NCBI RefSeq assembly: GCF_029211185.1
Contig: NZ_JARGDO010000016.1
Coordinates: forward strand, 48,819 to 112,818
Direction of reading: 5' to 3'
Source: Tessaracoccus caeni
GTDB taxonomy: Bacteria > Actinomycetota > Actinomycetes > Propionibacteriales > Propionibacteriaceae
Length of the DNA stretch: 64,000 nucleotides
A model generated the notes under the pieces. The model did no database searches and was not told where the DNA came from. It saw nothing but the letters and a program-made list of their open reading frames with translations. Shown one piece after another: positions 1-8,070 of this stretch (positions within the stretch are counted from its first letter, which is position 1; each line of letters opens with the position of its first letter). Position numbers and translations under genes: made by a program.

Positions 1-35
1 CGATCACGAACGTGTCTGCGTCGCCCCGCCTCGAG

Positions 36-1280
36 TCACGCGGCGAGTTGGTTCTCCACTTGATGTGCAACGACAAGCTGGTTCACGCCGAGGGTTTCTG
101 CAACCTGCGCCTGTGCTGATTCGCTGTAGTCGCCCCGGAGCAGCTTCTCGATGCCTTCGGCCGGAGCGAGGAACTCGGCGGCGAACGCCCGCTCAAACTT
201 GTCGGTATACCGGCTACCACGCGTCAGCAGAGAAGAGCTGGTCTGCGGTGCGGTGATGCGGCGGGCCAGCGTGCGCGCGCCGACGAACCGACCTCTCGGG
301 GTGGCTGGCCCGATGCCCGGTCCCACAACCGCTCCCATCGCATCTCCGTCAATCCTGACGAGCGCCTCGACGTTGACCGGAGGCTCGGTCGTCGCACTGG
401 CGAGGCCGACAAGTTCTTCGATCGCGACCGGACGCTCCGGTGTGAGATCAAGTGCGTGTCTGAGCCGACGTGCTCTCTCGTAGCCTTCCCTCCACGGGGC
501 GGAGCCAGACACATCAGCCAGGGGCTCAAGGAGTGGAACTCCCAGACCCTTCGGCAAGCGCGTCGGGGCCGTGCGCTCGAGTGCGTCTCTCACCCACCGG
601 TCTGCCGAACCGAGCTCAGAGATCGGCACGGCACGCGACAGATCGGCAAGCAACGCGCCATCCCCCAACGTGTCAGCCGCCGAAAGCAAGGCGCGCGCGT
701 CATCGTCGCTGATGTTGTAAGGGTCGAAACCCCACGAGGCAGCGACAATCGCGAACTCTCGCTCATCGGTGTCGCTTGACTGGATCGAGGCCCATTCCTC
801 TTGCAGGAGGGTGTCGGTGACGTTGCAGTCCTCAAGCCGACGCACGGTGGCGTCGATGAATCGGCTCAACGCGTGGCGAACCTCATCAGCGTCAAGCACC
901 GCGTCGACCGAACCGAGCACGCGCACGCGCTGATTCGGATCGTTTCGTCTTGGCGACTGAATCCACATTTGCTGTCTATCCGACCGCAAGGTCATGGACG
1001 GCCACGGGAAGCCCTCACCCGCACCACTGAGGTTCAGGCCGCCATACGTCGGCAGATGGGAGGCTGTCTCTAGATCCCACCAGTTCAAAGCAAGCCATTC
1101 CGCCAGAGGATAGGCCGCAGCGTCGATGCTCTCCCGGATCTGCGAAGGAGACTCCAGTTCTTTCACGAGAGTGACGATCTCGTCGCCGATCATGATCCGC
1201 AGCCTGCCCCAGGTGGCCCGTAGCTCAGGGGCACGAACACCGGAGGCAGACTCCCAATCGCAGGTGATGGTGAGTGTCAT
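36..1280 (-). CDS. Degenerate ImmA/IrrE-like protein, second gene of a two-gene module
   Basis: A 414-residue soluble protein. Near the C-terminus (about residues 360-385) the segment FERAFAAEFLAPAEGI resembles the 'E-x-x-A-x-x-F-A-A-E-x-L-x-P' helix of ImmA/IrrE metallopeptidases. The upstream helix that should carry HExxH reads ARTLARR, so the zinc motif is absent and proteolysis is unlikely. The N-terminal 300 residues match no family I recognise; they include several Trp-rich segments. The start ATG overlaps the stop of the upstream gene by 4 nt (ATGA), so the two are translationally coupled. The pair could be a toxin-antitoxin, phage-defence or prophage-derived regulatory module. The family link is inferred from one motif only. 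Confidence 0.5.
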   Translation of the reverse strand: MTLTITCDWESASGVRAPELRATWGRLRIMIGDEIVTLVKELESPSQIRESIDAAAYPLAEWLALNWWDLETASHLPTYGGLNLSGAGEGFPWPSMTLRSDRQQMWIQSPRRNDPNQRVRVLGSVDAVLDADEVRHALSRFIDATVRRLEDCNVTDTLLQEEWASIQSSDTDEREFAIVAASWGFDPYNISDDDARALLSAADTLGDGALLADLSRAVPISELGSADRWVRDALERTAPTRLPKGLGVPLLEPLADVSGSAPWREGYERARRLRHALDLTPERPVAIEELVGLASATTEPPVNVEALVRIDGDAMGAVVGPGIGPATPRGRFVGARTLARRITAPQTSSSLLTRGSRYTDKFERAFAAEFLAPAEGIEKLLRGDYSESAQAQVAETLGVNQLVVAHQVENQLAA

Positions 1281-1678
1281 GACAACCGCTCCCGTAGTTC
1301 GCGAGGAATGCTGGCCTCCGTGACCGGATAGCCCTTGTAAGTACCCGCCGTAGCGTTCACCAGTCGCGCCTCAAACCAGGTTCCATCCAGCTTCGCCCAG
1401 ACATAGCGAGGAAAGCACTCTTGATCTCGAAAAGCGCTGACGTTGCCCTGAAGGATCGCGTTTCGTAGCCAGCCACAGATCATGTCCGCATCCTTGTACT
1501 CCGTGGGACAAGGAGTGGCATCCGAGCGGAGCTTTGGACGTCCGGCAAACGATGGATAGGTTTTGTGCTCTGGTGAACCGACGTAACGGACGGTCGCGGC
1601 CCAGGCGGCCAGATCTTCGGAACTCGGCGCAACAGCCAGCGCCTGCGGGCGAGGGCGCTTCCTGCTGGGAGTCTTCAC
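1277..1678 (-). CDS. Hypothetical protein, first gene of the two-gene module
   Basis: A 133-residue protein with a basic N-terminus (KTPSRKRPRPQ) and no signal peptide or membrane segment. I do not recognise the family. The GTG start is chosen because a TAGGAT -10-like box ends 6 nt before it, as in leaderless mRNAs, and no better in-frame start lies upstream. It overlaps the following ImmA/IrrE-like gene by 4 nt. The basic N-terminus and the perfect inverted repeat just upstream of the promoter would fit a DNA-binding, autoregulating partner, but no HTH is visible. Confidence 0.55.
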   Translation of the reverse strand: MKTPSRKRPRPQALAVAPSSEDLAAWAATVRYVGSPEHKTYPSFAGRPKLRSDATPCPTEYKDADMICGWLRNAILQGNVSAFRDQECFPRYVWAKLDGTWFEARLVNATAGTYKGYPVTEASIPRELRERLS

Positions 1679-1976
1679 CTCTCGATCCTAGCCCGATACG
1701 AGTTCTCGACTCGTTACGGCCCGGAAGCCGGTCGCATCAGAGTCAATCGAGATGAACGACGCCCTACTCAATCAACGACCGGTTGAGTTCGAAGAAGGTG
1801 AAGATGTCGGCGCAGCTGCGGAACCCTGACACCACGAGGGTCGTCACAACAACCGTCGCACGTCGTCGACCACGGCTGTCGCTCACGCCCACCTCACTGC
1901 GTGAGGTCTATTCTTGCCAGGTGCCTGAGACGCATCCGCATCCCACTGATCCAGCGCCACGGCTTCCCCGTCGCAC
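1679..1976. other. Intergenic region, divergent promoters
   Basis: About 300 bases between the leftward two-gene module and the rightward exporter. Apart from the leftward promoter/operator there is a TATTCT hexamer near 1910 that could be a -10 box for the exporter. No gene is supported here: the open frames are short and start without ribosome binding sites. Confidence 0.4.
1685..1714 (-). promoter_or_regulatory. Promoter with perfect inverted repeat upstream of the two-gene module
   Basis: On the minus strand a TAGGAT -10-like box (1685-1690) sits 6 nt before the GTG start. Immediately upstream is a perfect inverted repeat, ACGAGT-5 nt-ACTCGT (1698-1714), where a repressor would cover the -35 region. 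This is the arrangement expected for an autoregulated module. Confidence 0.45.
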
Positions 1977-2822
1977 ATGAGCGGAGCAGTCCTTTTGGCC
2001 GTGCTCGCATCGGCCCTGATGCACGCGGCCTGGAACGTGATCGCCAAGGCGATCCCTGATCGGCTGGTGTCGTCGGCCCTCATCGGGCTGGCCTATCTGG
2101 TCGCCGGAGCGATCGGCTGCGTGATCCTGCCGGTGCCGGAGCCGGCGTCGTGGCCCGCGCTGATCGCCTCGGCCTTCCTGCAGAGCCTCTATCTCTTGCT
2201 GCTCACCGCCGCCTACGCGCGCACCGACTTCAGCGTCGCTTATCCCCTCACCCGAGGGCTGGCCGTCCTGGGTGTGACCGTGCTCTCCCTCACCGTGCTC
2301 GGGGAACGGCTGCACGCGCTTCAGATGATCGGAGTGGTGCTGGTCATCGGCGCCCTCCTCGCGCTCGCCTTCCTCCGCCACCCCCGCAGCACGCGCACAG
2401 GGTTGCTGCTGGCGCTCGCCGTGGGCGCCTGCGTGACCGGCTATTCCTTCGTCGACGGCGTCGGCGTGCGGGTGGCGGGAACGGCGCTCGGCTATGCCGC
2501 GTGGCTGTTTCTGCTGCAGGGCGTCGCGATCCCCCTCAGTTGCCTGCTGCTGGCGCGCGACCGTCGCGCACACCTCCGTGGCATTCGACGCCACGCGCGC
2601 ATCGGGATGGTCGGCGGGCTGTTGTCTCTGGCCGCCTACACGATCGTCGTGTGGGCGCAGTCCGTTGCTCCCCTGGCCTTGGTGTCGGCGCTGCGCGAGA
2701 CGGGGGTGCTGATGGCCGGGATCGCCGGGATGATCTTCTTCCGCGAGAAACCCGGAGCGGTAGGCATCGTCGCCACCCTTGTCACGGTCGGTGGAATCGT
2801 CCTGATAAGGCTCGGAATGTAG
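1977..2822 (+). CDS. EamA/DMT-family transporter
   Basis: An integral membrane protein of 281 residues, the normal size for a ten-helix drug/metabolite transporter. Two EamA repeats are visible (about residues 5-135 and 145-280). The second ends with the characteristic stretch around LRETGVLMAGIAGMIFFREKPG, followed by a last helix containing VGGIVLIRLGM. Such proteins export or import small metabolites across the cytoplasmic membrane; the substrate cannot be read from sequence. It is monocistronic, with the MTHFR-like gene 87 nt downstream having its own promoter-like element. Confidence 0.85.
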   Translation: MSGAVLLAVLASALMHAAWNVIAKAIPDRLVSSALIGLAYLVAGAIGCVILPVPEPASWPALIASAFLQSLYLLLLTAAYARTDFSVAYPLTRGLAVLGVTVLSLTVLGERLHALQMIGVVLVIGALLALAFLRHPRSTRTGLLLALAVGACVTGYSFVDGVGVRVAGTALGYAAWLFLLQGVAIPLSCLLLARDRRAHLRGIRRHARIGMVGGLLSLAAYTIVVWAQSVAPLALVSALRETGVLMAGIAGMIFFREKPGAVGIVATLVTVGGIVLIRLGM

Positions 2823-2896
2823 GGGGTTTCGCGGCTCTGGATTGCGCTGATCACGAACGGCAGTGGCAACGGTTCGCCCCCGCTGGCCGGCCTCGC

Positions 2897-2902
2897 TACA
2901 GT
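2897..2902 (+). promoter_or_regulatory. Leaderless-type -10 box
   Basis: TACAGT lies 7 nt before the ATG at 2910. That spacing would place the transcription start on the start codon. No Shine-Dalgarno sequence precedes that ATG, which agrees with a leaderless mRNA. Confidence 0.4.
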
Positions 2903-2909
2903 CCTGCGC

Positions 2910-3830
2910 ATGGATGTGGTGCAACGAGTTCGCGCGGGACAAGGCGGTTTCCTTCTCTTCGGCATCACCCCGCCCAAGATGTCGACGCCCGCCGACCGTC
3001 TCGCCCGAACCACTGCGACGACGCTCGCCCGACTTCGGAACATCGATCCCGACGGGGTGGTGCTCTACGACATCGCCGAGGAGCAGGACCGGAATCCCGA
3101 GACGCGCCCGTTCCCCTTCCTGGCGACGCTCGACCCCTCCGACTACCTGGACCGGCACCTCACCGAGTGGCAGAAACCGACCGTGATCTACCGCGCCGTC
3201 GGCAAGTACACCGAGGCTGAACTCACCGCGTGGTTGCAGTCGCAGGACGCCGACCGGGTTTTGACCGTGCTGGTGGGGGCATCGTCGAGCCAGCAGGTGG
3301 GAGCGACGACGCTGCGACGCGCCTACGAGCTGCGCAACGAGCTGCGACCAGATCTGCTCACCGGGGCCGTGCTGATCCCCGAGCGGCACACCGCCAAGGG
3401 CGACGAGCACCTCCGGATGCTCGCGAAACAGGACGCCGGGGTCTCGTTCTTCGTCAGCCAGATCCTCTACGACGCCAATGCCGCCAAGAACCTGCTGGCC
3501 GACTACATCGACGAATGCGAACGACGCGACGTGGCGCCCAGGCCGGTGGTGTTCACGCATTCGGTGTGCGGCTCCGTCAAGACGCTCGAGTTCCTCGACT
3601 GGCTCGGCGTGCAGGTTCCGCACTGGGTGCAGCGCGACCTTCGCCGCGCCGATGACACCCTCGACACCTCCGTGGAACAGGCGAAGACGATCGCCCACGA
3701 CATGATCCAGTACGGTCGCCGGATCGGCATGCCGGTGGCCCTGAACGTGGAGAGCGTCTCCACCCGTCGCGTCGAGAACGAGGCAGCCGCCCAACTCGCC
3801 GTCGATCTTCGCGCTGCACTTGCGGAGTAA
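2910..3830 (+). CDS. Methylenetetrahydrofolate reductase-like protein
   Basis: A 306-residue soluble protein with the organisation of the MTHFR/FAD-linked oxidoreductase barrel. It opens with FLLFGITPPK, where true MTHFRs have an 'E-x-x-P-P' sheet, and continues through repeated beta-alpha units such as VLTVLVGASSS, LTGAVLIPERH and VSFFVSQILYD (compare the 'FxxTQxxFD' strand of MTHFR). The conserved catalytic Glu of classical MetF is not evident at the first strand. It may therefore reduce folate with altered chemistry or act on another C1 carrier. It appears to stand alone. A MetE-like gene lies 34 kb away, but a functional link is speculation. Confidence 0.65.
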   Translation: MDVVQRVRAGQGGFLLFGITPPKMSTPADRLARTTATTLARLRNIDPDGVVLYDIAEEQDRNPETRPFPFLATLDPSDYLDRHLTEWQKPTVIYRAVGKYTEAELTAWLQSQDADRVLTVLVGASSSQQVGATTLRRAYELRNELRPDLLTGAVLIPERHTAKGDEHLRMLAKQDAGVSFFVSQILYDANAAKNLLADYIDECERRDVAPRPVVFTHSVCGSVKTLEFLDWLGVQVPHWVQRDLRRADDTLDTSVEQAKTIAHDMIQYGRRIGMPVALNVESVSTRRVENEAAAQLAVDLRAALAE

Positions 3831-3992
3831 TCTCCTTTCCGGCCGCGTTCCAACCGCCGCGACGCAATCTCGGCCCCAGACCAAAATCGGCCCCAACGCC
3901 ACCGGCTCCGCCTAACCGGAGGCAAAAGGCCTGCACGTGACACTGCGGGTATACACGGTTCAAGATCACCGGCCCACGACAGGAGGCAAGAG

Positions 3993-4409
3993 ATGTCAAA
4001 AGACCGCGCAGTCGCTATCTGTTTTGCTGGGGATTCGGTCCTCGTCATGCGACGTTACAAGGACGGCCGGACGTATACCGTGCTGCCCGGTGGCGGGGTC
4101 GAGAACGGCGAACTGCCCGCAGCGGCGGTCGTGCGCGAGTTGTACGAAGAGACCAGCCTCACCGGAGTCGTCTCCCGACACCTGACCACCATCCAGCACC
4201 CCGACAGAACCGCCCACTACTTCCTCGTCCAGGCTCAGCCGGGCCAACTGGTCGTTGGAGGTCCGGAATCTGCCCAGCAGTCCACTGAAAACAGCTACCA
4301 GCCGTGCTGGCTACCGCTAGACGAATTGCAGGATGAGCCCCTCGTTCCCGACGAGGCTCGCGCTGTCATCGCGAATGCCCACGCGAGCGTCCGTCGGACG
4401 CCCGGCTGA
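3993..4409 (+). CDS. Nudix hydrolase
   Basis: A 138-residue single-domain Nudix protein. The Nudix box is complete: G-G-V-E-N-G-E followed by RELYEET (about residues 33-55), matching GX5EX7REUXEEXGU with all metal-binding glutamates. Such enzymes hydrolyse nucleoside diphosphates linked to another moiety; the substrate is unknown. An AGGAGG ribosome binding site (cacgacaggaggcaagagATG) supports the start. The gene is monocistronic and convergent with the next one. Confidence 0.85.
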   Translation: MSKDRAVAICFAGDSVLVMRRYKDGRTYTVLPGGGVENGELPAAAVVRELYEETSLTGVVSRHLTTIQHPDRTAHYFLVQAQPGQLVVGGPESAQQSTENSYQPCWLPLDELQDEPLVPDEARAVIANAHASVRRTPG

Positions 4410-4531
4410 TTCACTTCACGATCGCCTGGAGTACGGCTTCAGGTCCGGCAGTCGTTGGCCGCCTTTCTCGCATCCACCTGCCGCTCCGCATCGAATGAAT
4501 CTGGCGTTGATCATTCCAGCGATACACACCT

Positions 4532-5050
4532 TCACCAGAGCAGGTCGGCGACCTTGCTGGCCGAGTCCGAGCGGCTGATCGCAGCTCGGAGCAGGGATGC
4601 TGCGTCGTCGGAATCGAAGGCGGAGAGGTAGCCGTCGACGAGCAGTCGCGGTAGGCGCGCGGCGACGCCTTCGAGCACGCCGCTGTCCCCCAGGAGGCCG
4701 ATCGCCCCGGCGGCCTCTGCCGCTGCCTTCGCACGGACCTGTTCCGCGCTCAGCCGCTTGGTGCCGAAGAGGACGGCGCTGTACTGGCTGTCGCTCTGGC
4801 AGGTCTCGAAGTACACGCGGGCGGAGTCACGGAGGTGCTCGTCGATCACGTCGTGCGCACCCGCGTCGAGAACGGCCTTCACGGGCTTCTGCCCCAAGAA
4901 GCCGGACACCGTACGACCTGCTCTTTTCATTCCGCCTCGCGTCCGCGCCTGCTTACCCGCGACGATCAGTTCGATCCAGAGACCGAGGAAGCGGTCGATG
5001 TCGCCCTTCGGGCCACGACGGTAGGCCTCCAGCTCCGGATACTCGCTCAT
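4532..5050 (-). CDS. Hypothetical helical protein
   Basis: A 172-residue soluble protein with no signal peptide or membrane segment. It reads as mostly alpha-helical, with Ala/Leu/Asp-rich stretches such as LPRLLVDGYLSAFDSDDAASLL and RAKAAAEAAGAIGLLGD. I do not recognise the family. It is convergent with the Nudix gene, and the 120 bases between them contain nothing I can name. Confidence 0.6.
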   Translation of the reverse strand: MSEYPELEAYRRGPKGDIDRFLGLWIELIVAGKQARTRGGMKRAGRTVSGFLGQKPVKAVLDAGAHDVIDEHLRDSARVYFETCQSDSQYSAVLFGTKRLSAEQVRAKAAAEAAGAIGLLGDSGVLEGVAARLPRLLVDGYLSAFDSDDAASLLRAAISRSDSASKVADLLW

Positions 5051-5153
5051 GACCCGAATCCTAGTGGGATCTCTGGATATGCCGATGAGTTCAATGACGA
5101 AGCCAGGTCGCCGCTCGGTGTGCCGCCATAGGTACCACCTATCCGCGGGATCT

Positions 5154-5573
5154 CTATGTCATGAACCCACCGAGGACCGCAGCCACGACGACGATGCCGA
5201 CCATGTGGTAGCCGCCGGTGACGGCACCGAAGACGTAAGGGTGAGGGGTATGAGGAGTCAGCGCGTTGTTCATCGACACCGGTAGCGCGACGCCGCCGCC
5301 CACGATGACCCCGACGATGAGGGCCTCGCTCATGCTGGCCGGAGCGGCGACGGCGAGAAGCACCCCGAGGGCGACAGAGACCAGCACCGCGCTCACCAGC
5401 GGGACGATGTAGTAGTCGGCACCGAACCGGCGAGCACCGGAGACCTCATGGCCGATGGCGCGATCCCAGGTCTTGCCGAACAGCGGCGTGAACCAGATGG
5501 CCCCGAGAATGTAGTAGGCCAGCGCCGCGAGGGCGACCCCGAGCCAGCTGACGTGGGCGATGACGTCGAACAT
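5154..5573 (-). CDS. DUF1761 family membrane protein
   Basis: A 139-residue protein with four hydrophobic segments. The N-terminus VSWLGVALAALAYYILGAIWFTPLFGKTW is the DUF1761 hallmark (helix followed by 'WFxPLFGxxW'), and the last helix contains GYHMVGIVVVAAVLGG. The function of the family is unknown. It is divergent from an AraC-type regulator across 131 bases, which may regulate it; this pairing is inferred from position only. Confidence 0.8.
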   Translation of the reverse strand: MFDVIAHVSWLGVALAALAYYILGAIWFTPLFGKTWDRAIGHEVSGARRFGADYYIVPLVSAVLVSVALGVLLAVAAPASMSEALIVGVIVGGGVALPVSMNNALTPHTPHPYVFGAVTGGYHMVGIVVVAAVLGGFMT

Positions 5574-5704
5574 GTTCCGCGCCTCTCAAGTTCTTTCGAC
5601 GCCTGTGGCGCTGACGACGTGGTGCAGGTTTTCCATGCGCCCAGTCTTGTGACCGACCATGAGCGACGATAGGAAAAAGGCGACAAGCCAGGAAGACTGA
5701 TCCC

Positions 5705-6559
5705 ATGATCGATGTGCACTCAGCCGACGAGGCGAGGCCGATCGCGGTCGACGAGCGCTCCGGCGTGCTGCACCCTGATCGTCTGGTCCGGTTCGCGGCG
5801 GGCTGGATCGACCCCGCCCCGACGGTGTCCGCCGTGGTCGATCAGTACTGGCACGTGTCGTGGGCGCTCGACGATTCCGAACAGCTGGATCAGCGGATCA
5901 TCGACCTGCCCGCAGTCACACTGACCGCCGAAGCCGGCACGGTGCCGGCGCCGCTCGTCGTGACTGGTGTGCAGGATCGGGCTTGGCGCCGCACCATCCG
6001 AGGCACCGGCGACGTGTTCGCGATCCGCCTCCGACCGGCAGGGCTGGCCGTGCTCAGCGATCTCGTCGTCACCTCGGTCGCGAATCGCACGATGCCGTTG
6101 ACCACCACGCTGGACGCTCGACTGCACGCCCTCATGAGCGCCGTGGCAGCAGAGTCGGGTGCCTCCGACAGGGCCGACGCGGCCAACAGGCTGATCGAAC
6201 GGCTGCTGGCGGAGCACCCACCCACGCCCGCCGGCCTGCTCGCCAACGACGTGCTGGATGAGATGAGAACCCAGCTGCATCACAAGACCGGCCCCTCCCT
6301 CGCCCAGCGATTCCACTGCAGCGAACGCACGATCCAGCGGGCCCTCGCCTCGACCCTCGGCCATGGTCCTAAGTGGATCAGCCGGCGCATCCGACTGCAG
6401 GAGGTGGCCCGGACGCTCGTCACCAGGATGGACGCCGACGTGGCCTCCATCGCCGCCGACCTCGGCTACACCGATCACTCGCACCTGACGAAGGACTTCC
6501 ACGCCATCGCCGGCGTCGCCCCAGATGCCTACCGTCGCGAGGTGGAACGCCTCCGCTGA
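5705..6559 (+). CDS. AraC-family transcriptional regulator
   Basis: A 284-residue regulator. The N-terminal half (1-170) is a cupin-like sensor of the type found in DUF6597-containing AraC proteins. The C-terminal 100 residues carry two HTH motifs: SLAQRFHCSERTIQRALASTLG (first) and VASIAADLGYTDHSHLTKDFH with the typical 'ADLGYxDxSHxxxxF' signature (second). The ligand is unknown. The divergent DUF1761 gene is the obvious candidate target. The 3' end faces gltD with a gap of only 41 nt and no clear terminator hairpin. Confidence 0.85.
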   Translation: MIDVHSADEARPIAVDERSGVLHPDRLVRFAAGWIDPAPTVSAVVDQYWHVSWALDDSEQLDQRIIDLPAVTLTAEAGTVPAPLVVTGVQDRAWRRTIRGTGDVFAIRLRPAGLAVLSDLVVTSVANRTMPLTTTLDARLHALMSAVAAESGASDRADAANRLIERLLAEHPPTPAGLLANDVLDEMRTQLHHKTGPSLAQRFHCSERTIQRALASTLGHGPKWISRRIRLQEVARTLVTRMDADVASIAADLGYTDHSHLTKDFHAIAGVAPDAYRREVERLR

Positions 6560-6600
6560 CACTCACGGTCGTCGACGTGCGGCCCAGCCGAGGAGCGTCG

Positions 6601-8070
6601 TCACACCAGGAGTTGGCGGACCTCCGGGCCGATCGGGCGCGGCAGCTTGGAGGAGCCGGAGAGGAACTCGTCGACTCCCTTCCCGCAACTGCGACCCTCG
6701 GCGATGGCCCACACGATCAGCGACTGACCACGGCCGGCGTCGCCACAGGCGAAGACCTTCGGCACACTGGTGGCGTAGTTCTCGTCGCGCGCGATGTTGC
6801 CGCGGGGGTCGAGCTCAACACCCAGCTGCTCCACCAAGCCGGCCTGCTGAGGGCCGGTGAAGCCCATGGCCAGCAGCACCAGCTGCGCGGGGATGTAGCG
6901 CTCGGTGCCCTCCTGGGGGACGAAGCGGCCGGCGTCGAACTTCACCTCGACGATGTCCAGGCCCGCGACGTTGCCCTCGTCGTCGCCGACGAAGCGCACG
7001 GTCGAGACCGCGTAGACGCGGTCGCCGCCCTCCTCGTGGGCCGAGGTGACCTTGAAGGTCATCGGGTAGGTGGGCCACGGCTGCCCGGTGGGGCGAGCCT
7101 CCGGCGGCATCGGCATGATCTCGAGCTGGGTGATCGAGCGCGCTCCCTGACGGATCGCGGTGCCCAGGCAGTCGGCGCCGGTGTCGCCGCCGCCGATGAT
7201 CACGACGTCCTTGTCGGTCGCCAGGATCTGGTTCTCGACGTCCTGGCCGACGGCGACGCGGTTGGCCTGCGGCAGGTACTCCATGGCCTGATGGATGCCG
7301 CCCAGCTCGTCACGCCCGGGCGCCGGGAGGTCGCGGGGCATCGTCGAGCCGATGGCCAGCACCACGGCCTCGTACATGTCCAACAGCTCGGGGCCTGTGA
7401 TGTCGACGCCGATGTTGACGCCGGTCTTGAACTGGGTTCCCTCCAGCACCATCTGCTTCAGGCGGCGGTTGAGAACGGCCTTCTCCATCTTGAACTCGGG
7501 GATGCCGTAGCGCAGCAGGCCGCCGATGGCGTCGGCCCGCTCGTAGACGACAACCGTGTGGCCGGCCCGCGTGAGCTGCTGAGCCACCGCCAGGCCCGAC
7601 GGACCCGAGCCGATCACGGCCACCGTCTTAGCGGTATGCCACGCCGGCTGCTGCGGCACGACGCGGGAGTCATCCCACGCCTTGTCGATGATCGACACCT
7701 CGACGTTCTTGATGGTCACCGGATCCCGGTTGATGCCGACGACGCAGGCCGTCTCGCAGGGCGCCGGGCACAGCCGCCCGGTGAACTCGGGGAAGTTGTT
7801 GGTGGCGTGCAGACGCTCCAGCGCCGGCTGCCATTCGTCGCGCCACACCAGGTCGTTCCACTCGGGGATCAGGTTGCCCAGTGGGCAGCCGTTATGGCAG
7901 AACGGGATGCCGCAGTCCATGCAGCGTCCGGCCTGCTTGGTGATGATCGGCAGCAGGGCGCGCCCGGGGGTGCCGGGGTAGACCTCGCGCCAGTCCTCCA
8001 CCCGCTCCTCGACGGGCCGCCGGTCGGCGACCTTGCGAGGGGTGGTCATGAAGCCCTTCGGATCAGCCAT
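6601..8070 (-). CDS. gltD: Glutamate synthase [NADPH], small subunit
   Basis: A 489-residue flavoprotein that passes electrons from NAD(P)H to the large subunit for glutamate synthesis from glutamine and 2-oxoglutarate. The N-terminal cysteine motif [17 protein letters not shown] (about 50-67) supplies Fe-S ligands. [17 protein letters not shown] is the FAD-binding GxGxxG site and [15 protein letters not shown] the NAD(P)H site. A third motif, [20 protein letters not shown], closes the FAD site. Length matches the family. It overlaps gltB by 8 nt, so the two are co-translated. Confidence 0.97.
   Translation of the reverse strand: MADPKGFMTTPRKVADRRPVEERVEDWREVYPGTPGRALLPIITKQAGRCMDCGIPFCHNGCPLGNLIPEWNDLVWRDEWQPALERLHATNNFPEFTGRLCPAPCETACVVGINRDPVTIKNVEVSIIDKAWDDSRVVPQQPAWHTAKTVAVIGSGPSGLAVAQQLTRAGHTVVVYERADAIGGLLRYGIPEFKMEKAVLNRRLKQMVLEGTQFKTGVNIGVDITGPELLDMYEAVVLAIGSTMPRDLPAPGRDELGGIHQAMEYLPQANRVAVGQDVENQILATDKDVVIIGGGDTGADCLGTAIRQGARSITQLEIMPMPPEARPTGQPWPTYPMTFKVTSAHEEGGDRVYAVSTVRFVGDDEGNVAGLDIVEVKFDAGRFVPQEGTERYIPAQLVLLAMGFTGPQQAGLVEQLGVELDPRGNIARDENYATSVPKVFACGDAGRGQSLIVWAIAEGRSCGKGVDEFLSGSSKLPRPIGPEVRQLLV

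Noticed and set aside
1277..1678. Calling the 133-residue protein an antitoxin of the HigA or XRE type
   Set aside because: No helix-turn-helix can be seen; only context suggests DNA binding.
1696..1714. Resemblance of the operator near 1700 to the one near 23955 (both contain ATACGAGTT and GACTCG)
   Set aside because: The half-site spacing differs and the genes are unrelated. With such short motifs, chance similarity is likely, so I do not propose a shared regulator.
1783..1980. A 65-codon frame upstream of the exporter
   Set aside because: It has Arg/Thr/Pro-rich composition, no homology that I can recognise, and overlaps the probable promoter.
1908..3902. A 664-codon open frame on the minus strand antisense to the exporter and MTHFR-like genes
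   Set aside because: It has Gly/Arg/His-rich low-complexity composition with no domain, and it is the mirror frame of two well-supported genes in high-GC DNA.
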